Shown in pieces: positions 1 to 11,176 of a stretch of 64,000 nucleotides of DNA; position 1 is the first letter of the stretch, and the number at the start of each line of letters is the position of its first letter. Source of the DNA: Verticillium longisporum (Eukaryota; Ascomycota; Sordariomycetes; Glomerellales; Plectosphaerellaceae); assembly GCA_019188255.1 (NCBI GenBank), contig JAETXT010000002.1, forward strand, positions 992,001-1,056,000. Direction: 5' to 3'. The translations under genes were made by a program, and so were the position numbers. The notes beneath the pieces were generated by a model that made no database searches, was not told the origin of the DNA, and was given only the letters and a program-made list of their open reading frames with translations.

Positions 1-1424
1 GGCAGAACTGACAGCTCGACCTTAAAGAGATTGCACAATGATCATCAGGTGAAAGGAGGCTTGGGGGCAGGGTGTCCATCGTCGTATTGTCCCATCGCCC
101 ACAGGTTGGGCGACCAAGAGTCATGCTGGCCCAAGTGTCGAGACAGAATAGACTCCACCATGTCCGCCGCCGCGTTTCAATTCGAAGGAGATTTTCTTGA
201 TTTGTGTCGGCTCCTTGATCATGAGTACGGCGCGACGAGTCTCGGTGTAAGCCTAGGGCTATGGCGACGCGCTGAGCAGCACCAAGCACAGCGTATGCCA
301 TGTTTGGGGAGTTCCGATAATGTAGGTAGTAGCCTCCCAGTAAGCACAGAGCTTGAAGACTTTCCATGTTTCCCGATCCGAGAGAGTCTAGGTCGAGGAA
401 AACCCTCGCTTGTTTGTAGTATTGCACGTGCAATGTGTTACTGCCAGAGGCAATGGACCCAAGTGTCAGAACCATGTTGAGAAGCCCCAACCATGAAGCA
501 TCTTGCCGGGTACCCCCTATGTATGTTCTTCGAAATTCTTCTTCATTCAATATGGGTGTAATGGCGTGTATGTGTTCGAAATAGAACTCGACACAGCGCT
601 GTTCTCGAAGCTGGTTGAGGGCCGGTAAGTTGGGTCCCGAAATGAGGTCTGAAGCTTGCTGATGAGACGGATTCTGTTCCTTTGACAATTCTTTCGAGAA
701 TTCTATCGTACGAGCTTTCGCCGCTGGGCAGAGTCGGAATAAAGCCCCTATAACAGCACTCATTGAGGTGACACCTAAATATGAGCGGCGGTGTTGATCT
801 GTAGCCAGACTGATGGCATTGATGTCATCGCTAGCGCCGATTTCTGCAGGCTGCTGAGCTGATTCGTCCCATCTTCTCTCTTGAACAGTATCGCCGGCCT
901 CGGATGCTTGAGTTGAACCATCAGACACGTCTGTGCCACCTGTGCCTGATAAGAAGTATTGAGGTGAAGGCCCCAATGGTTCAGGCGAGATATCGCAAAC
1001 CGACGTATCGGATGGCGAAGCAGTCGACAAGAGCTGAAGAAGTTCTGTTCTTGATCTTCCAACCAGGTCCTCGGGCGAATTATGCGGGAACAGTGTATTG
1101 AGAATGCGTTGTTGTACCTGCATCTGCTCAGTCACCTGTTCCAATGTACTGAATGCCCTGTTAACGATCCAGAGGTAACAAAAATGGACATTCAGGAAAT
1201 CCACACCTCTTGATGACAGCTTGTCTCTTGGTCCGTTGCCTGTAGACGCAACTCTCCGAAGTTTTGTAGTACTGACAACTTGCACAAGGAACACGGCCAT
1301 CACACTTGACCTTTCTCCGTGTACACTCCGAACATGACTTGTTGACTCTGCGGGAGATCGGTCTTGCGACCTGTGGCGATAAATGTGAAGCTGTTGGGTC
1401 CGTGCCACCGAAGGTGTGAAACAT
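1..1424 (-). CDS. Zn2Cys6 (Gal4-type) transcription factor, 3' end beyond the window
   Basis: Nuclear DNA-binding regulator; target unknown. Exon 1 runs 1424-1207 and encodes a binuclear zinc cluster near residues 30-60 (CSECTRRKVKCDGRVPCASC, with a further Cys in ESCVYRQR). A 49 bp intron (1206-1158) joins in frame to KRAFSTLEQVTEQMQVQQR, a typical coiled linker. From 1157 the frame stays open to base 1. It passes into the fungal-specific TF domain: EFYFEHIHAITPILNEEEF, then ALCLLGGYYLHYRNSPN, AYAVLGAAQRVAIALGLHR, TRRRTWWSLFCLDTWASM and TLGRPTCGRW. These are the hallmark motifs of the Fungal_trans domain. The protein is incomplete at its C-terminus because the window starts inside the gene. 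Neighbouring glycoside hydrolase and flavoenzyme genes could be targets, but nothing in the sequence shows that. Confidence 0.9.
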
Positions 1425-1690
1425 CGTACATTCAAATGGGAGGCTATTGTTAACCTTTCAAGACTGGAGTGTATGTTTGTTGGAAGTCGATGAGACCAAG
1501 GAGGAGCGAAAACATCAGGCTATAAGGCACTCTTGTGGGCCATGGCAGGGCTGCGGGGTAGAATACGGCACCGTATTAGCGTGGCTTTAGCATGCCAAAC
1601 GCTGAAATGTAGGGAAGCTCCGGGTCCATCACACGTTGTCAGCGCCAAAATGTCTTCATTCTTGAATGTTCCTCGGAGTATCTTCAATAT

Positions 1691-4406
1691 CTACAGCTTG
1701 GGTCTATATGTGCTTGTTTCATCCGGCGCCCCAAGGTAAGTCCACCTCAGATGATCTGTTGTCGGCGCCGCCTCAATCTGTATCTCCCGCTTCTCGCCAG
1801 GCACGAGGTCGAAGCCATTGTCGCTCAACTTCATGCCTTCTGTCTCCTCAAGCACGAAGCCTTTGATTGGAAGTCTGCTGGAAATTGAGATCTTGCCGCG
1901 CGACTGGTAGATCTCGAGGCCGACGTGCCGGTCGTTCAGGTCGAGATACTTGAAGGGCTCCGGCCAAGCAGTGTCGGTGGCCACAAGTTCGCCGTTAAGA
2001 GTTAACGAGGCATGAATCACAAAGGGGTCATCAGCAGTATTCGCTGCAGATGCTGCAACCGCCACGCGTTGCTTCTTGTGAACCTCTGTCGTCCCATTCG
2101 GCTGAGCATAGAGGGTACTGGCGATGACGTCGCGAATATCCTTGCCGGTCTGGATAGAGATGAATCTGACCCTCAACTCGACCTGAGCTGCGTCAAGTCG
2201 ACTGCTCGCGATCCAGACGTCATACTCACACTCCTTGCGTAATGAAGGGTCCGCGTGTCCTGATGTCCATTCTAGGCAGCTCCTTGATATACCCACATCC
2301 AGCGGCCGCAGCGCTCTCGCAATGGCGTAAAACGCTGGCTTCTTTACCAGGTAGTAGTCCACTATAGCCCAAGACATAGTTGGCCAGCAGTCGTTCAGTT
2401 GCCACACAAGAACGCCACCGCATTTTCGTGCTCCAGGATGCCCCCACATTCGCCTCCATGCCTTGTACGCGTAGCGCATGGTTTCGGCTTGTGTGATCTG
2501 TGTGAGATGGGTGAACGCTGGCAAGTCATAGCGGACCTGGAAGTTTTCCGCGACGTATGTCATCAGGCGGCGTTCGTGGTCAATGGCTTTGTTGCGATAA
2601 TCCATCGTCAGAGACCCAGGCCGCTGTTCCCGAGAGCTCGTGACCATTCTTCGAGTGGTCTGTAGATGAGGATACGCTTCCATACCAAACTCACTGACGA
2701 AACGGCCGGTCAAGTGTTCCGCCTCCTGATACCTATTCATCAAACCATGCCATACTTAATTTTGTCAGTGGTCGTAAAACGTGTATGTTTGAGGTAGACT
2801 TACTGTTCCATTGATGGATATCTCCCACCGTTGGGTCAGTTGTGTGTTTTCCATCTCCCCAGGGACTGCCAGGATGATACAAAACTGAGGGGTCTTCCTC
2901 TTGAACCAGCTTCGGCAGCAGGAACTCGTAGATGTACCTTGCCGGGAAAGTAGACTTTAGCCAAGATCCGGGATCCTTGTCATCGGCAAAGTACTCCAAC
3001 TTGTATCTCTCTTGCACCTGGTAGTCTTCGTTGTTTCCGGCCCAAACGACCACAGAAGGGTGGGACCTGAAGCGTCTCAAGTTCTGTCGCGCCTCCTCTT
3101 CTATGCTTTCTAGAAATGCAGCATAAACTGGGTAGTTGCCGCATGCGAAGGCAAAGTCCTGCCAGACCAGGATCCCGAGTTCATCGCAGGCGTCCAGAAA
3201 CGCGTTGTCTTCATAGATGCCGCCTCCCCAGACCCTGATCATGATTTGGTTACTTTCAACCATGAGTTTCATCCAATCGTGGTATTGTTTCGCAGTCATT
3301 TGTGAGAAAGCTATCGCCGGGAATCCAGCAAGATCCACCAGCGAAAATGTCGACTCCATTAATCCGAAAGTAGAATGACTTGCCGTAGGCGTCTTTCTCT
3401 TGAACGAGCTCGCAGCGACGAAATCCGACGAGCTTGGTGCTGCTGTCGAGTTTTGTCTGGCCTCTCCACACCTCTGCTGATAGTTGATACCGTGACTGTG
3501 CTCCATACCCTGCAGGATACCAGAGACAGGGATATTCTATCTGAAAAGCGGCTTCGACCAAACCGCCTGCGCCAACGCCACAGGTCTGCTTGAACACCAC
3601 CTTGTCATTGCGGGACAGGAGAAAGACCACGTGGTCAGTCTTTTCAGACGCACCAGAAACTCGAGCCAAGAGTCGCCCAGAGCAGGTTTTCAAGTCTGTC
3701 GCCAAGTCGTAGACGGCCCGCACGTCATCAAGCCTTGCCGTGTATTGTTCGAAATAGACAGGGCGCCACGGTCCTGCCGTCATCAATATTGGGCCCCAAT
3801 CCCAACCCCAGTTGTATTGGGCTTTGCGAACAGGAATTCTTCCTTCCTCCGTTTGCCGGGCGAAGAATTGGTGCTCTCCGTGCTGCTTAACGATATCACG
3901 ACCACGGAGCAAAGCTGAGTCGAAAAGAACTTCAAGGACATTCTCGTTATCAGAGTTCCAAGTCTTGTTGACATTGACACGGTTGGAAATGTGCATGTTT
4001 TCTGACTTCAGGATCTCAACGCCGTTCAGAGTGACCGTGGCGAAAGTGTCTAGACCTTCGAAAACGAGATCGGTACTGGTGTCTTCTGGGCAGTGGATAG
4101 CTGGCGCCGGGAGGCGAAGCTTGTATTGCCATGACTTTTCGGCAACCCACTGAACAGATTGTTCATTCGTGTCCACGAAAGGATCTGGAATCCTGGCAAT
4201 AATCAATATCGCTTCATTCGCTGAGCCGAGATCATGAGATCATACCTTTTGTTGGCGAGCAAGTCGATGTGGACCTGGCTTGGAACCGTCTTGACTGGAA
4301 GCCAGGCACCGGGGTCGTCGTCATCGTGCTGTTTGAAGGACCACCCACTACGCAAGTTCTGTCTCGAGCGGAGCATGCTTGGTGATGATGTAGGGCGGCG
4401 AAACAT
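1691..4406 (-). pseudogene. GH2 beta-mannosidase (mndB-like) with a reading-frame break
   Basis: Hydrolyses terminal beta-1,4-mannose from manno-oligosaccharides. No signal peptide is seen, so it is probably intracellular, like the fungal B-type enzymes. Exon 1 is 4406-4246 (a second ATG at 4376 also fits), intron 4245-4193, and exon 2 from 4192 starts IPDPFVDTNEQSVQWVAEKS. Intron 2803-2755 joins QWN to IWHGLMNRYQ. Catalytic regions are present: acid/base Glu in VVVWAGNNEDYQ and nucleophile in RFVSEFGMEAYP; also KCGGVLVWQLNDCWPTMSW. At about 3300 the frame changes from GGSCWIPGDSFLT to MTAKQYHDWMKLMV without room for an intron. One base too many or two too few explains it. The rest is intact (about 850 residues, normal length), so this is either a recent pseudogene or a sequence error. 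Confidence 0.85.
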
Positions 4407-4896
4407 AGAATGTCACTAAGTAAGGAAGCGAACAATAAGAATCTGACAGCACATGTGTCCGCATACCATCAAAGAGAATCATTCGTCTTTATGGAAATCG
4501 CTCCGACCGGCGGAGTCTCTCTGGCAGGCAGTAAATGCAAGTGACGTTCATTCTACACAGCTGTATTACCGAAATGGGGAAACGTGGGGGACGTCGGGGA
4601 ATTGAGGGCCCGGTCACGCCATGCCCAGAAAGGCATACGGAAATCCATTATGCCGTAGCACCCCTGTCAGCCTGGACACGGAGGGGGTTGGATGTTTGCA
4701 CTCGCATCTGTCACAAATCCTTGAACACCACTCGACAAGTTCTCGAGGAAGGTCACCTGAGTTTTCTTGGTCCGGCGGAATTCGATAAGGATATTGAAAC
4801 GGCGGCCAACAGTACAATGGACAAGGTTCTTCGGCTATCAGAAAGCACGTTGCTTGCAGCCCTCGGTCGATACGATCACATATCTGACGAAATGCA
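4407..4896. other. Intergenic region, mndB-like and flavoprotein genes diverge
   Basis: Shared upstream region of two divergent genes. It probably also contains the unresolved first exon of the flavoprotein. A plus-strand open frame (4535-4933) crosses it but resembles nothing I recognise. No TATA box or repeat stands out. Confidence 0.4.
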
Positions 4897-6518
4897 GTAC
4901 GACATCACGATGTTGAGGGGGATTGCTGGATAGCAATACATGGCAAAGTCTACGATGTAAGTGAAAGCCCGCCCGCGAAGACAGCACTTATCAGACTCTC
5001 ATGATGATGTGTTGCATAACAATGTTTGTGACTCACGATTGTTGACCGTCATCACTAGATCACAAACCTCTTAGACAGTCATCCTGGGGGAAAGGCAATT
5101 CTTCTCCGGTATTCTGGAGCTTACGCCTCTGTCCCATTCGATGAAGTTCACCCGAAAGAACTCCTTGATGAATATCAAGGCCTGATTAGCATTATTGGTA
5201 CATTCGATACAGAGGGGTCATCAAGCGCAGGTTCTACCACCATTCCACCAAACAAAGGCACGGCTGCGTCCTCGCCGTCAGCCACAGCATCGATCCCAAC
5301 GAGCAATATCCTCAGCATCTCGGAAATGGAAAGGCTGGCGCTGCAGCATTTGACCCCGAAAGCCATCTCCTATTATGCATCTGGCTCCGATGACGAGGTC
5401 ACAAAGGCTGCAAACAATTCAATATATCGCTCCATCATCCTGCGGCCACGGGTCTTCGTCGACTGCACAGCTTGCTCGCTTTCAACAAATATACTTGGAA
5501 ACAACGTAGGTTTGCCAATCTTCATTTCACCGGCAGCCATGGCCAAATTGGCACATCCTTCGGGTGAAGCAGGAATCGCCTCTGCGTGTTCCAACTTCAA
5601 TGCGCTCCAAATTATCAGCAAAAACGCCTCCATGTCACCCCTAGATATCATCCGCGCCGGCAAAGATGCGGTGTTTGGTTGGCAGCTCTACGTCTTAAAG
5701 GACATCAAAGCAACCGAGCGGACCCTAGCTCAAATCCGGGCCATTTCCGAGGTTAAATTCATTGTCCTGACTTTGGACGCCCCTTTCCCTGGAAAACGTG
5801 AAGCAGACGAACGCTTCAAGATGGCCGAAGTCGCTCAGGGTGGTACACCACAGGTATGGGGAACAGAATCCGGGCTGACCTGGCGCAAAACCCTGGCTTG
5901 GCTGTCAACGCAAACCAAGCTGCCGATTGTGCTCAAAGGCATTCAGTCTTACGAAGACGCCTTTGCCGCATCATTATTTCCAGCTGTCAAAAGCATCATA
6001 CTCTCGAATCATGGTGGGAGGGCTTTGGATACCGCATCAACTCCCATCCAGGTCTTGTTGGAAATCAGAAAGTTCTGCCCTCAAATATTGAGCAAAATTG
6101 ATGTACTTGTAGATGGAGGTATCAAGAGGGGCACAGACGTGGTCAAGGCACTTGCATTGGGGGCAAAAGGAGTCGGCCTTGGTCGGGCAGCCTTGTATGG
6201 CCTAGCTTTAGGAGGGCAGGAAGGTGTCGAGAGAACGCTGAAGAGTAAGTCACATCGCTGTGCTATTCCGCTGTTGTCTGACTTGGGATCAGTTCTAGCA
6301 GACGAAACACTCACGGCTCTGAGACTGTTGGGTGTGAGCAAGATCCAGGACCTTGGCCCACATCACGTAAGTTCATTCAACCCAAGCCTGCTTTTGTTTG
6401 TGGCCACCTACGCTGAAATCGGTGATCAAAGGTCAACACAGCCGCTCTCAACCAGTACCTGTTCGAAGGGCCGAGTGGCTTAGATCAAGTGGAGATTGAC
6501 TTGAGGCCTAAACTGTGA
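4897..6518 (+). CDS. Cytochrome b5-FMN alpha-hydroxyacid dehydrogenase (flavocytochrome b2-like)
   Basis: Oxidises an alpha-hydroxy acid (L-lactate in the best-known members), passing electrons from FMN to a b5 haem. Exons visible: 4897-4956, 5059-6244, 6293-6366, 6432-6518. The b5 domain reads RHHDVEGDCWIAIHGKVYD, then ITNLLDSHPGGKAIL with the haem His in HPGG and a second in VHPKELL. A Ser/Thr-rich linker leads to the FMN domain: LPIFISPAAMAKLAHPSGE, WQLYVLKDIKATERT, SNHGGRALDTAS (catalytic His), then GGIKRGTDVVKALALGAKG. The last two exons add LADETLTALRLLGVSKIQDL and HVNTAALNQYLFEGPSGLDQ. The ATG is not resolved: the frame closes at 4885, and aaatgcag ending at 4896, with a ctgac branch, looks like an acceptor, so a short first exon lies upstream. 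No mitochondrial presequence can be judged. Confidence 0.85.
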
Positions 6519-6889
6519 TATCTTGTCGCGAGGAGTATTTTTAGGAATACGAGGGCGCCTCAGTGCGGTCAATAATGTTGGAGGGGGTCAAGTGCGGAAG
6601 AGAGGTGTGTGTATTGCGTTAGGTAGGTACCTAGCTATTCTACAGGGCAGCAGGGTGCCTGGAACTAAGCTATGGGAAATGCACCACCAACCCCCCCCCC
6701 CCACAGGCACCATCCAACGCGTGCCAGCGATCAGGACGGTAAGAGTCCCCCGTGGGCACTTCATAACAGGCCACTTTCCCAATCCTAGCACTCCAAAAAT
6801 GCAATCTCCCGGCCAATCAGAAGCCTGGATTCAAGGCAGTGAGAAGAGCCGAGTCGGTTTGCATCAGCAAGGCGCAATTGGCGAATGAA

Positions 6890-7529
6890 TTACACGTGCT
6901 TCTCGAAGCCAAGGCCCTGCACTGCGGCAAGGGAGCTGTTGCATGATTCTTGGGCGTTGGCCTTGTAGGAGATATCACGCACAACAGCGTCCCAATCAAC
7001 GGCAACCATCGCCGCGTGCTTCTCCCACAAGGCTGGGTATTGCTTGCGAATACCATTGAGAAGGTTATAAGTGAATATGGGTGTATCACCGCCGGCGAGC
7101 TCGCAGAGGCGACGTTTAAGAGTCTGGGCACGAGCCAGGAAGGCGTGTAATGTAGGAAAATCACTACTCTCAATAGTGCCGAATTCGCGCGTCAGATCCA
7201 TGATAGCATCTGCAGATATCTTTTGGACAACTTGAGTAACTGCATTCCACAGGTTAAAGGGGTCTCGATCGGCGATATCCCAGCCTGCGCCTTCAAGGCG
7301 ATCGAACAGGCTAGGGTGGATTGAGGCGACAAGAGTGCTCATTGCCATCGCCTTCTTATCCCTCCATACCTCCCTATCTGCTACGTCGGCAGGGGGGGGA
7401 ATAGAGGTACCTACTGAGGAATTCATCGCAGCGCTTGCATTCGAGGAAGGTAGTGACGCTGAGCTTCCAGGAGCGATAATTCGATTCGCCGAGTAGTCGT
7501 TCGACCTGCTGATAAAGCTGTGTAGCCAT
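6890..7529 (-). pseudogene. copia gag fragment
   Basis: The minus frame starting at 7529 reads LYQQVERLLGESNYRSWKLS, matching the G.NY..W signature at the start of copia gag proteins. After CKRCDEFL the homology moves to another frame starting near 7426 (VGTSIPPPADVADREVWRDK, later YNLLNGIRKQYPALWEKHAA) and ends at a stop at 6890. The frame change near 7410-7430 and the loss of the zinc knuckle and all of pol show it is dead. Confidence 0.55.
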
Positions 7530-7543
7530 TGTAGGCTAGAGGG

Positions 7544-7745
7544 TATCCCTTTAGGCCCGAGAACGACCTCAGGTACAACGGTACGTACTGGGCGCTCCAG
7601 ATATAATGGCAGAATTCAGCTTCTGGGCCAGTTATGTGATATCGCTTGATAGCACTATATCAGATAAGATCCTTTAAGTAGGCGGTCGAGCCGGCGGCTC
7701 ATTGGCTTCAAAGTACCTGAGACCGTTCTCGGGCCTAAAGGGATA
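7544..7745. repeat. 33 bp inverted repeat, arms 7544-7576 and 7713-7745
   Basis: The left arm begins tatccctttaggcccgagaa. The right arm is its reverse complement with two mismatches, separated by 136 bp. It lies inside the copia relic upstream of gag. It could fold as a long hairpin, or it could be the ends of a small foldback element. Confidence 0.7.
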
Positions 7746-8024
7746 GCGTTGTGCCGAGTTTGGCGATGTGCCGAGAAGTTGAGCTACCGGTTTCAGGTAG
7801 AGTTTTCCACCAAACCTTTGTCAAAAAAAGACGATAATAGTATCGTTTGAAAGAGGAGATGAAGCTATTGATAACGATATAAAAATCGTAATATCAACGA
7901 CAGGGCGCAGTGCGCAAAAAGGGCGCATAACCTATTGGAGGGGGTCAAGTGCGGAAGAAAGGTGTATGTATTGTAGCTATTCTGCACGGCAGGAGGGTGC
8001 CTGGAATCAAGCTATGGGAGGCAC

Positions 8025-8622
8025 TGGGCGCACAGGCCTTGGCACCAGGTGAATGCCACTGACCAGGTGAATGCCACCACCAACAAATAATACTATTTGG
8101 ACACGCAATCGTCACTTGTTCTCGTTACATGAAAAGAAATATGCTGAAGGTGTTTTAATGGGCACAAACCACACCTTGATCAGGACAACGTTGGTGCGGC
8201 CCCAATACCCTGAGCTTTCCCCGGCATCTCCAGTGCGCGTTCTAAATTCATATGGACCAATGGTTGATGTCGATCTTTCGATCTCCTCGTCAGCAAGACG
8301 ACTCGCGAGCCGTCGTTGGATGTATGGACGAGCTTTTGAATTTCCGTGTCCAATTCTGGTCTAGTTCTGGAGCAAAAATCCGGGGCCCCGTGTCCACGCT
8401 GCGCTGGTGAGAATGAGACCCACGAGTGTGGGGAGTGGGATGATCGCTTCAGTGCAACTGAGGCCGTCCGCCAGCTATATAGCGACTCGGTGCCTCCAAG
8501 AGAATCTCACCACGCCAATCTTCTCCATCTCGCATCTTGATCTTGCAACATTCCTCTTTTTCAATCTCGATTCGTCTGTTGCTATACTTTCCCCGAGCTC
8601 AAGTGACACTAGCGAAATCAAG
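8025..8622. promoter_or_regulatory. Upstream region of the MFS transporter
   Basis: No convincing coding frame. An 18 bp direct duplication (accaggtgaatgccact) sits at about 8046-8081. A TATA-like ctatatag at about 8475, roughly 145 bp before the ATG, may be the core promoter. Confidence 0.35.
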
Positions 8623-10559
8623 ATGAATAAGTCGGGGGCAAATGTCACACACAAAGACCCCGATGTCGGGGAGAGTTTCGCGGAGAGGTACGCAACGATC
8701 ATGGCGACACAGAAACCGAATCCTCGTGGCCCAGGATATATAAAATTATACATTTTGGCCGCCATGGTGTTTTTGTGTTCAACAATGAACGGTAAGGCTT
8801 TCGTCTTCAATGCTGCCGCCCATAGATCCGCGGCATACTTACTAGATTTGTAGGATTCGACAGTTCACTGATGGGGTCTATCAATGCCTTGCCAAACTTT
8901 ACAGATTACTTCGGACTACCGGCCTCAGGAAACGCTAGCACGGGTATTGTGTTTGCCATTTTCCAAGTAAGCCATCATGTTGTGCAAATTCATATGTCAT
9001 GCTGATCCGCGTTCTAGGTCGGACAAATGTGTGGAGCTCTGTTCATCTGGATGACAGATTGGTACGGACGCACATGGCACATTTTCTTCGGTTGTCTAGG
9101 CGTCTGCATCGGCACCATCATCACCTCGCTTGCTACCAGCCTGCCTATGCTGATCGGTGGGCGGTTCATGCTCTCTTTCTTCGCTACCTGCGCGCATACT
9201 GCTGCTCCTCTTTACCTCGTGGAGATAGCCCCGGCTGCCTATCGAGGGACGATCGCAGGCATGTACAACACGTTCTACAACGTGGTAAGTATCCGTATGG
9301 GAAGAGCGCTGGTCGTCTTCGATGCTGACATGTCTTTTCTGTTACTCACAGGGTGCGATCCTTGCCAATTCCGCAGTCTATGCTTGTCATCTCTACATCG
9401 GACATCGGGGAGACCTTGACTGGAGGATCCCCCTCTGGCTACAAATGGTATGCCCAGGCCTCGTCTGCTGTCTGATCAAGTTCTACCCTGAGTCTCCACG
9501 ATGGTGCGTATCTTCTGAGCCCCGCGTGAGTCCTTCTCATTGACTAACATGTGGCATGTCAGGCTTGTGGCGCAAGATCGTCACGAAGAGGCAAAGAATA
9601 TCATCGCAACTTATCACACCAATGGTGACCTTGATCACCCCCTCGTGAATCTCCAGATGGCGGAGATGATCGGCGCGATTGACCCGGACCACGAGGCGTC
9701 ATGGAAGGACTTGTTTGACCTCAGGGTGCTGTTCGAGTCTCGTGCAAGCCGATACAGGATCATGTTGAACATTGTCTTTTCCTGGTTTGGTCAATTCAGC
9801 GGTAACAAGTAAGTGCCATCCATTGTGCTGTCTACTTAGCAATTGCTGATTATCATCTCCTAGTATCATATCATACTACCTGCCCATCATGCTCAACGGA
9901 ATTGGCATCACAGATACTAACACCAAGCTGATCCTCAACATTGCCTACTCGATTGTCGGGTGGGTGTTCTCGGCAGCGGGAGCCCGCCTGCACGACATTG
10001 TCGGTCGTCGCAAGATGCTCATGGGGACCGCGGCCGGAATGACCGTCTCTCTGGCCATTGTCGCCGGGTGCGCAGCCGCATACGAGGACCACGGCATTCA
10101 GAATGCCTCCACCGTCACAATTGTCTTCATCTTCCTATTCGGCGCCACTTTCGCCGTAGGCTTTACCCCCATGCAACCCATCTACCCAGCCGAAGTCGTC
10201 AGCAACAAGATGCGCGCAAAGGCCATGGGTACCTTCAAGCTCACAGCGGGAGCTGCCGGTTTCCTCAACACCTTTGTCGGGCCCATTGCGCTCTCCAGTG
10301 TGAGTTTCTCTGCCCTAGACGCTGTTGTGACGTGAGCACTGATCGCAGGCGACAGATTGGGTACTGGTTCTACGTATTCTTTGCGTTCTGGGATAGTTTC
10401 GAAGTCAGGTTCATGTACTTCTTCTTCGTGGAGACCAAGGGGTCTACGCTGGAGGAGCTGGATGAGATCTTTGAAGCGGAGAACCCGCGCAAGGCCAGCG
10501 TTGAAGCTGCGAACGCACGCAGGAGGATAATTCGGGAGCAAAGAGCTTCGGCTGCTTAG
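8623..10559 (+). CDS. MFS sugar porter (hexose/lactose permease-like)
   Basis: Twelve-helix plasma-membrane sugar/H+ symporter. Seven exons: 8623-8791, 8854-8966, 9018-9284, 9352-9503, 9563-9808, 9864-10299, 10356-10559; all six introns are 51-67 bp with canonical ends. Family signatures: [12 protein letters not shown] at the first helix, DWYGR after helix 2, [22 protein letters not shown] closing the N-half, [13 protein letters not shown] after helix 8, and [20 protein letters not shown] at the C-terminus. Length (about 530 residues) is normal. It resembles the fungal lactose permease-like branch, but substrate cannot be read from sequence. It is not close enough to the GlcNAc cluster, nor visibly of the NGT1 type, to be called the GlcNAc transporter. 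Confidence 0.92.
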
Positions 10560-11176
10560 TGGCAATGGTCACCCAAGACTACAGCTTCTGGCGCGGGTAT
10601 TCTTCTTGGAGGGAGCTTGCTGTCGTGGTTCAACAGGGGTAACGATGGTGCTTGGGGGGTCGAGTACTTCTGACATGAAGCTATCCATGATGTGTTTGCT
10701 CCAATGCGGCAGCTTTTCCGAACTGATTAGAATACAAGGGCCATCACAAGAGCGTCCTTTGGACAAGGGTGACAGTCACAGCTTCAGAGGGTACGAGCTG
10801 GCTGCCCCGTATCTGTGCCAGCCAATTCCATGTGACAGGTGCTCCAGGCACGCTGAAGGACCAGCGTCTAGCGCCTGACGTATGCCTGAGCTCGTACCCC
10901 TGGATCGGCCCCACTGTGGCTTGCGCGGACTACCTCTGCCGTGGCCCCCAGTGGTCGAGACGCTGACTGGACGTCACACCACGCTCGGGGTCAACGCAAG
11001 CAGAGCTCACCAGGCTCCACGCTCCAGGTTCCAGACTCTTTCTGAAAAAACAACAACCTCAAAGCTGCAACTTCTTCTCCAAGCATTTTTTTCTGGTGCA
11101 TTTCCATCGCGACAAACCTACTCGCACAGTAGGTGAACTGCGCGGGCGCTTAGATCGCGATGAGTCGCAATTAATC
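10560..11176. other. Intergenic region, transporter 3' end to carboxypeptidase
   Basis: Terminator of one gene and promoter of the next on the same strand. Only short chance frames are present and no repeats were seen. Confidence 0.4.

Larger units (their letters stand above)
6576..8024 (-). mobile_element. Degenerate Ty1/copia retrotransposon relic
   Basis: Two partial direct repeats, 6578-6682 and 7934-8024 (both begin ttggagggggtcaagtgcgg), flank a minus-strand gag-like frame. In minus orientation the repeat would end CCTCCAACA, as copia LTRs do (TG..CA). The left copy carries a 16 bp insertion relative to the right. About 1.45 kb remains of an expected 5 kb, so pol is lost. Between gag and the right repeat lies a 33 bp inverted repeat. 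The element sits in the gap between the flavoprotein and the sugar transporter. Confidence 0.6.

Noticed and set aside
8623..10559. The MFS transporter as the GlcNAc transporter NGT1
   Set aside because: It carries sugar-porter signatures of the hexose/lactose branch and lies 13 kb from the cluster behind unrelated genes.
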